NCBI GenBank assembly: GCA_021156385.1
Contig: JAJNDL010000021.1
Location: 1-9,771, forward strand
Reading direction: 5' to 3'
DNA length: 9,771 nucleotides
Source: Moraxellaceae bacterium
GTDB taxonomy: Bacteria > Pseudomonadota > Gammaproteobacteria > Pseudomonadales > Moraxellaceae
In this document: piece by piece, positions 5,875 through 9,771 of the stretch
How positions within the stretch are numbered: position 1 is the stretch's first letter
How the letters are laid out: every line of letters starts with the position of its first letter
Translations under genes and position numbers: made by a program
Notes under the pieces: generated by a model
What the model was told of the DNA's origin: nothing
Databases searched by the model: none
What the model saw: the letters and a program-made list of their open reading frames with translations, nothing else

Positions 5875-6375
5875 ATGGAAATCGGTCGCTCTGACAGGCA
5901 ACTGCTGGGATTCATGGCGGGCGTCTCCGCCGTCGCTGCCACGGTGTGGTGGATAGGCCAGCCCGCCACGCTGCCGGCAGGCAACGCCAGCGGCATGGCA
6001 ACACCGCCACCGGTGGTCGCCACCCGCGTCGACCCGCGGCGACAGGACCTTCCTGCCGCCGCCGCGGTCCGCCGCATCAGCGGCGAGTGGGTGGGCTGGC
6101 TTACCGTCGGCGCCACGCCGACCGAGTTCCGTTTCTCGCTGCAGGAGTACGACGGCCGCCTCAGCGGCACGGTGCGCTTCCCGGTGGGCGACGGCATCGT
6201 GCAGGCGGGCTCGCTGAGCAAGGACCAGGTCAACCTGGTGACGCTCAACCCGATGCCCGACAGCCCGCAGGGCCTGCAGACGCAGTTCTCCGGAACCTAC
6301 GCCGGCGACGTCATGCACCTGGTCATGCAGACCGAAGCCGGCTACGTCAACCTCACGCTGCAACGCGCGCTCTGA
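5875..6375 (+). CDS. Small membrane-anchored protein with a periplasmic beta-rich domain
   Basis: This encodes 166 residues of no named family that I recognise. One hydrophobic segment at about 10-29 (LLGFMAGVSAVAATVWWIG) follows a short charged start and should act as a signal anchor; no lipobox is present. A Pro/Ala-rich linker runs to about residue 65. The C-terminal 100 residues (ISGEWVGWLTVGATPTEF onward) have alternating hydrophobic residues and Gly turns (YDGRLSGTVRF, LQTQFSGTYAGDVMHLVM, YVNLTLQ), as in small lipocalin-like or beta-barrel domains that test for ligand or lipid binding. There is no cysteine. It lies 18 bases after the cysteine-rich secreted protein and is followed by an intrinsic terminator, so these two genes look like one transcription unit. 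It may be the inner-membrane partner of the exported protein, but that rests on position only. Confidence 0.7.
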   Translation: MEIGRSDRQLLGFMAGVSAVAATVWWIGQPATLPAGNASGMATPPPVVATRVDPRRQDLPAAAAVRRISGEWVGWLTVGATPTEFRFSLQEYDGRLSGTVRFPVGDGIVQAGSLSKDQVNLVTLNPMPDSPQGLQTQFSGTYAGDVMHLVMQTEAGYVNLTLQRAL

Positions 6376-6400
6376 CGCGCGCTGTCACGCGGCAATCCTT

Positions 6401-6430
6401 CCCGGCGGCGGCGACGCTGCCGGGTTTTTT
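6401..6430 (+). terminator. Intrinsic terminator with GNRA tetraloop
   Basis: Bases 6401-6424 fold into a 10-bp GC-rich stem (CCCGGCGGCG paired with CGCTGCCGGG, one G-U pair) closed by the tetraloop GCGA. Six T residues follow directly at 6425-6430. This is a textbook rho-independent terminator, 25 bases after the stop of the small membrane protein. It ends only 20 bases before the ATG of the next gene. Confidence 0.9.
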
Positions 6431-6450
6431 CCTACCCGCAGGAGCGGCAG

Positions 6451-7491
6451 ATGAAAGGACGAGTCGTGGCAGGAATTCTTTTTGCGATATCGGTGCCGGT
6501 CCTTGCCGGCACACCGGCAGCGGTGCGCGACACGGTGCTGGCCACCGTGGACGGCAGCCCCGTCACCGAGGCCGAAGTCAGGGAAGCCATCGGCATGCCC
6601 CTCTACCGGCTGGAACTGCAGGCCTTCGAACTGCGCCAGCAGAAACTGCACGAACTGCTGACCCAGCGCCTGCTCGCGGCTGAGGCGGCCCGGCGCGGCA
6701 TCACCGTGCCGCAACTCCTGGCACAGGAAATGGCGCGACTGGCGGCCCTGCGCGATGCCGACGCCGCCCAGGCCGGACCGGAAGGCAGCAGCGCGGCCCG
6801 CATCCCGACGGCGGCGGAACAACACGTCGCCGCGCGCGATTCGCTGCTGGGCATGCTGACCGCACGGCACAAGGTCGTGCAGATGCTGGCGCCGCCGCCG
6901 CAACCCCGCGTGCAGGATGCACTGGCGGGTGGCATCGCGCGCGGCAGCGCGGCAGCCCCCGTCACCATCGTCGGCTTCACCGACTTCCATTGCCCGTTCT
7001 GCCGGATGTCAGAGGCCACCATGAGCGAGCTGCTGGAGAAGTACGGCGAACGCGTACGCTACGTGCATCGCGACTATCCCATCGCCAAGCTGCATCCGCA
7101 GGCGCCACGAGCTCATCTCGCGGCACGCTGCGCCGCGCAGCAGGACCGCTTCTGGCCCTTCCACGACCGCCTGTTCGGGGCAGCGGCCGATGCCGGCGAG
7201 CAGCAGCTCGCGGCCATCGCCACCGACGCCGGGCTGGACGCGACGGCCTTCGCCGGCTGCCTGCAGGACCCGGCCATGGCGACGGCCGTGCAGGACGACA
7301 TCGCGGCAGGTACCCGACTCGGCGTGACAGGCACACCGACTTATTTCATCAACGGCCACATGGTGGTGGGGGCGCAACCGCTGTCGCGCTTTGTCGACGC
7401 AGTGGAAGCCGCGCTGGCGGAACAGACAAAGGCACTGGCAAAACCGGCCACGGCGGCGGTCCGGCCCGCCGCCGGCGTGCCGTCACGCTGA
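6451..7491 (+). CDS. Periplasmic SurA-like N-domain fused to a DsbA-like thioredoxin domain
   Basis: This encodes 346 residues. The signal peptide is MKGRVVAGILFAISVPVLA, with cleavage after residue 19. Residues about 27-140 resemble the SurA/PpiC-type chaperone N-domain: a VLATVDGSPVTEAEV strand-turn, then long helices with LRQQKLHELLTQRLLAAEAARRG. No rotamase (PpiC) domain follows. From about 168 (APVTIVGFTDFHCPFC) there is a DsbA/thioredoxin_4 domain with active-site C181-P-F-C184, an inserted helical part (FWPFHDRLFGA), and cis-Pro296 in GVTGTPTYFING. Extra cysteines C227 and C270 may form a structural disulfide. The Pro/Ala-rich tail after about 325 looks disordered. In this family the pair C-x-x-C oxidises, reduces or isomerises disulfides in exported proteins; the direction cannot be read from sequence. 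A GCAGGAG ribosome-binding site (6438-6444) lies 6 bases before the ATG. The terminator just upstream means it needs its own promoter or read-through. Confidence 0.88.
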   Translation: MKGRVVAGILFAISVPVLAGTPAAVRDTVLATVDGSPVTEAEVREAIGMPLYRLELQAFELRQQKLHELLTQRLLAAEAARRGITVPQLLAQEMARLAALRDADAAQAGPEGSSAARIPTAAEQHVAARDSLLGMLTARHKVVQMLAPPPQPRVQDALAGGIARGSAAAPVTIVGFTDFHCPFCRMSEATMSELLEKYGERVRYVHRDYPIAKLHPQAPRAHLAARCAAQQDRFWPFHDRLFGAAADAGEQQLAAIATDAGLDATAFAGCLQDPAMATAVQDDIAAGTRLGVTGTPTYFINGHMVVGAQPLSRFVDAVEAALAEQTKALAKPATAAVRPAAGVPSR

Positions 7492-7524
7492 CGCGACCGC
7501 CAGGAGTTCGACGGGTGCGCGATA

Positions 7525-7556
7525 CCGGCGATGCGATGCATGCATCTTATCGTCGG
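7525..7556. terminator. 32-bp imperfect palindrome between convergent genes, possible bidirectional terminator
   Basis: Two 16-base halves centred at 7540/7541 match as inverted repeats at 13 of 16 positions. They contain the perfect 12-bp palindrome GATGCATGCATC (7535-7546). It sits in the 77-base gap between the ends of the DsbA-like gene and the metalloprotease gene, where a hairpin stopping transcription from both sides is expected. No T run follows in either direction, so factor-dependent termination or another role is possible. Confidence 0.45.
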
Positions 7557-7568
7557 CATTGCTCCGCC

Positions 7569-9221
7569 TTACTGCACGCTGAAGCTGGTGCTCGCGCTTC
7601 CGCTCAGTGTGCTCTTCGCCTGCACCTTCACCTGGTAGATGCCCTTCGCTGCCTTGCGTGCGAGGCGAAAGGCGGCAGTAGCCCGGCCGCTGCCGTCGCT
7701 GCTCGCGTTCAGTACGGTCGTTGCGCCCGCAGGCGACGTGATGGTGAATGTCACGGTGGCACCGCTCACCACCGCGCTGCCGGACTTCACGGTGGCGGAC
7801 AGGGCCACGGTCTGGTTGCCGCTGTAGCTGGCCTTGTCGGTGGCGGCCGTCACCGTGAGGGCGGTCACGGCACCGTCGCCGCCAGACGAGGGAGGTGGCG
7901 TCGCGCTGCCGCCGTCCATGGCGACGTGCACGGTAGCGCCGCTGCTGCCGACGGTCAGCGGCGTGATGACGACGCCGGCCGCGGCATCGTTGTAGCTGCG
8001 GCCCAGCACCAGCGCGGGATCGTTCCAGTCGGCATAGGCGGAACTTTCCGGGGTGAGATCAAGCAGGAAGCTGCTGTTGATATCGTCGTCGGCGCCGGTG
8101 CGTACGATAACGCCGCTGGCGATGTTGTTGCCGGCCAGCGACGCGAGCACGGCATCGAAGCCGCCGGCCTGGCGGAACTCCAGGTAATACCAGGTGCGCG
8201 CGCCGGTGGTCGCGTTCACGCTTTTCGGGATCTTCAGCGCGCGCGTGCCGCTGCCGGTTGCGTAGGGGGCCAGGGTGTAGGTACCGCTGGCCGTCACCGT
8301 GGCCACACCCGGCAGGCTGCCGCTGCTCATCCAGCCCAGGCGCTCCTTCTGGAAGGCATTGAAGTGGCTGGCGCTGGTATTGCCCATGTCGTCCAGCGTG
8401 TCGCCGTAGTCATACGTCATGCAGCTACTGCCCAGCACCGCGTTGCCGCACTCCAGAGAATGCGAGTGGTAGAGGCCGAAGTTATGGCCGAGTTCGTGCG
8501 CCAGCACCTTTAGCTCGAGGCGCCCGTTGATCCAGATGCGGCCGCTCGTGCCGCCGACCGTGCCCTGCCCCGACCACGCGCAGGCACTGTTGCGCGGGAA
8601 CACGTAGACGACATGCTGGTAGCCGGTAAGGCCGATGCCGGCCATGGCAGCCGCCTGGCCGGCCGCCGCGGCGATCGCGGTGGCGTCACAGGTCTGCGCG
8701 ATGGGCAGCGTCAGCCACCCATGGGGCGCCCCGCCGAGCCAAGTCTGGCTGCCGGAGTTCTCCTGCAGGAAGGCGCTGGTCTGCGTCAGCACGCTGCCAG
8801 CTTCGGCCAGCGTATAGGGCTGGCTGGTGTTGTCGGTGAAGTTCACCAGCAACAGCGCAACCTTGTGCTCGCCCAGCGTGTTCGGCAACGGCGCCGGGCT
8901 CACCGTGGTGACGCTGCCACTGCCGTCGAGGGCCAGCGTGGCGCCGCTCTGGCGACCGGTGACGCGCACGCGGTTGCCGCTCTTCAGGGCCGCCGGCGCG
9001 CGCCCCGGAAACGTCAGTACGTAGCGGCCCTTCGCCGTATCGAGGAAGTGATGGATGCGCCCGCTCTGCGGCCCGTCCTCGATCTGCACCTGCACGACAC
9101 CCTCGGCCCTGACCTTCGCGGAGTCGGCCTGTACGGTACTGGCAACGGCCAGCAGGCCGATGGCAGCCAGAAAGGGAACGGCAGGACGCCGCAGCGGAAA
9201 CAGGGAGACAGTGAAGGACAT
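7569..9221 (-). CDS. Secreted M11 (gametolysin)-type zinc metalloprotease with C-terminal Ig-like domain
   Basis: This encodes 550 residues. The signal peptide has RR near the start and the hydrophobic stretch PFLAAIGLLAVA, with cleavage after VQA at residue 32. Residues about 33-115 form a small beta-rich pro- or accessory domain. The catalytic domain starts near HKVALLLVNFTDN (119-131). It has the metzincin zinc motif H242-E-L-G-H246-x5-H252, preceded by CAWSGQGTVGGTSGRIWING and followed by YDYGDTLDDMGN, where M279 is the likely Met-turn, and FNAFQKERLGWM. This order matches peptidase family M11. Four cysteines (C214, C258, C267 and the earlier C178) could pair. A TPPPSSGG linker (441-448) leads to an Ig-like domain of about 100 residues (ALTVTAATDKASYSGNQ to the end). 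The ATG at 9221 was chosen because the signal peptide begins there; the open frame extends to 9383 but encodes a Cys/Arg-rich leader unlike a signal. Substrate is unknown; extracellular protein degradation is likely. Confidence 0.9.
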   Translation of the reverse strand: MSFTVSLFPLRRPAVPFLAAIGLLAVASTVQADSAKVRAEGVVQVQIEDGPQSGRIHHFLDTAKGRYVLTFPGRAPAALKSGNRVRVTGRQSGATLALDGSGSVTTVSPAPLPNTLGEHKVALLLVNFTDNTSQPYTLAEAGSVLTQTSAFLQENSGSQTWLGGAPHGWLTLPIAQTCDATAIAAAAGQAAAMAGIGLTGYQHVVYVFPRNSACAWSGQGTVGGTSGRIWINGRLELKVLAHELGHNFGLYHSHSLECGNAVLGSSCMTYDYGDTLDDMGNTSASHFNAFQKERLGWMSSGSLPGVATVTASGTYTLAPYATGSGTRALKIPKSVNATTGARTWYYLEFRQAGGFDAVLASLAGNNIASGVIVRTGADDDINSSFLLDLTPESSAYADWNDPALVLGRSYNDAAAGVVITPLTVGSSGATVHVAMDGGSATPPPSSGGDGAVTALTVTAATDKASYSGNQTVALSATVKSGSAVVSGATVTFTITSPAGATTVLNASSDGSGRATAAFRLARKAAKGIYQVKVQAKSTLSGSASTSFSVQ

Positions 9222-9386
9222 GCAGGAGTTCTCGCAGAGGCCGGAAAGATCCCGCTGCCTCCTGCAGTTCCACATGCCCATCCGGCCGCAAGGCGGAATG
9301 CGCGACACCCTGTCGCGGGACGGGATGAAAGGATCTTTCGGGTCGGGTGGTAAGGAAGGCGATGCATCTCCATGGAGCCGCACCGC

Positions 9387-9421
9387 CGTCGGTCCGACGT
9401 TTCATGAAGGCCGGACCGGCG
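9387..9421 (-). repeat. Two short palindromes that also form one hairpin, upstream of the protease gene
   Basis: CGTCGG-T-CCGACG (9387-9399) and GCCGG-A-CCGGC (9410-9420) have centres 22 bases apart, about two helical turns. Their outer parts also pair with each other as a 9-bp stem with one wobble, and the loop contains the palindrome TTCATGAA (9401-9408). It lies between the AT-rich tract and the protease start, so it could be a tandem operator or an mRNA leader hairpin. Confidence 0.4.
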
Positions 9422-9554
9422 TTATGAATAATTCTTTAAGGCGAAATTCTTCTGATAAACGCCAGGAATTAGACGAGGAAGATTTCGTCAAAAGTGCGTG
9501 TGAGGATCAACGTAACAATCGCTGCAGTCTTGTGTTAAGTACGTTGTGATTCGA

Positions 9555-9574
9555 GGAGGCCTGTGTGCGCCTCC
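9555..9574 (-). terminator. Hairpin after the SDR gene, possible weak terminator
   Basis: On the - strand, GGAGGC and GCCTCC pair as a 6-bp stem around the 8-base loop GCACACAG, beginning about 35 bases after the SDR stop codon. No T run follows, so it would be a weak or factor-dependent terminator at best. Confidence 0.3.
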
Positions 9575-9608
9575 CTGCGCACCACCTTCAGTACGGCTTG
9601 GCCTGGCC

Positions 9609-9771
9609 TCAGTAACGGCAGCCGGCCAGCTCCTCGCTGGCCTGCCACAGCTTTTCGGCCGTGTCGCGCCGTGCCATCGGGCTGACGCGCATCGGCCGGC
9701 AGTTGCGGAAGAACAGGCCGTTGTAGCCGGCGGCCTCGGGGGCGCTGGCCAGGTACACGGACGTCTGCGCG
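9609..9771 (-). CDS. C-terminal end of a short-chain dehydrogenase/reductase (5' part outside window)
   Basis: Reading leftward from the window edge, 53 codons end at a TGA (complement of 9609-9611). The peptide contains TSVYLASAPEAAGYNGLFF, then NCRPMRVSPMARRDTAEKLWQASEELAG. The pattern (S/T)VYLASSPE, tight turn, G-x-(Y/F)F, x-N-C/x-K/R-P, and a final LWExSEEL helix is typical of the substrate-side C-terminus of retinol-dehydrogenase-like SDR enzymes, which oxidise or reduce alcohols/ketones with NAD(P). The Rossmann fold and YxxxK active site would lie beyond the edge, so substrate and cofactor cannot be judged. Confidence 0.75.
   Translation of the reverse strand, partial: AQTSVYLASAPEAAGYNGLFFRNCRPMRVSPMARRDTAEKLWQASEELAGCRY

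Larger units (their letters stand above)
9222..9608. other. Upstream region of the metalloprotease gene; no gene recognised
   Basis: These 387 bases separate the metalloprotease start from the end of the SDR gene, both on the - strand. Near the protease is ordinary GC-rich sequence. Bases 9387-9421 hold stacked dyads. Bases 9421-9540 are AT-rich, about 39% GC by hand count and about 32% in the first 50. This tract is the best candidate for the promoter, but I could not fix a -35/-10 pair: TTGACG is present on the - strand without a good -10 at the right distance. A frame on the + strand across this region lies mostly opposite the protease gene and looks non-coding. Confidence 0.55.

Noticed and set aside
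4030..6363. 777-codon open frame on the - strand opposite the export genes
   Set aside because: It is a GC-rich antisense frame, His/Arg/Gly/Ala-rich with no domain or membrane segment, and it lies opposite proteins with clear signal peptides and repeats.
6990..8513. 507-codon + strand frame spanning the DsbA-like and protease genes
   Set aside because: It runs across two recognised genes in the wrong frame or strand and has Arg/Gly/Ala-rich composition typical of high-GC shadow frames.
9055..9549. 164-codon + strand frame upstream of the protease
   Set aside because: It overlaps the protease coding region antisense and then crosses the AT-rich control region; no ribosome-binding site or known motif is seen.

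Overview
The window is GC-rich DNA with close gene packing. It carries a gammaproteobacterial-type sulfur-relay operon (tusD-tusC-tusB-tusE), exported proteins with Sec-type signal peptides, and a periplasmic thiol-disulfide protein. This suggests a high-GC Gammaproteobacterium, for example a Xanthomonadales/Nevskiales-like lineage. The placement is inferred from gene content and composition only, and the genus cannot be named. I see no rRNA, tRNA, CRISPR array, insertion sequence or phage gene.

Left part (1-1097): the 3' end of a response-regulator receiver domain (+ strand, cut by the window edge, with the expected phospho-acceptor aspartate missing) converges on an unrecognised four-helix membrane protein (- strand). 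The upstream side of that gene is divergent from the next operon.

Central operon (1098-3670): tusD, tusC and tusB are nearly contiguous, tusE follows after 16 bases, and a TrpD2/YbiB-like protein follows 189 bases later. TusBCD and TusE pass persulfide sulfur along a relay that, in E. coli, ends at MnmA for 2-thiouridine formation at tRNA position 34. The single cysteine near the TusE C-terminus and the TusD cysteine fit this relay. The operon is followed by a 25-bp inverted repeat.

Export module (4135-7491): after a 464-bp intergenic stretch come a large secreted cysteine-rich protein with two tandem DUF11-like repeats and a C-terminal CxxC, a small membrane-anchored beta-rich protein, a very well-formed intrinsic terminator, and a periplasmic fusion of a SurA-like N-domain with a DsbA-like thioredoxin domain (CPFC). 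A plausible but untested reading is that the thiol-disulfide protein helps mature or recycle the cysteine-rich neighbour.

Right part (7492-9771): a secreted M11 (gametolysin)-type zinc metalloprotease with a C-terminal Ig-like domain is encoded on the - strand, convergent with the DsbA-like gene across a 32-bp imperfect palindrome. Its upstream region holds paired dyads and an AT-rich tract (about 39% GC over 120 bases by hand count), the likely promoter region. The window ends in the C-terminus of a short-chain dehydrogenase/reductase on the - strand.

The most original material is the export module (cysteine-rich surface protein, anchored partner, chaperone-oxidoreductase fusion, terminator just before the last gene) and the attachment of a nucleic-acid-binding-family TrpD2 protein to a complete tus relay. 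Nothing here proves a new system.
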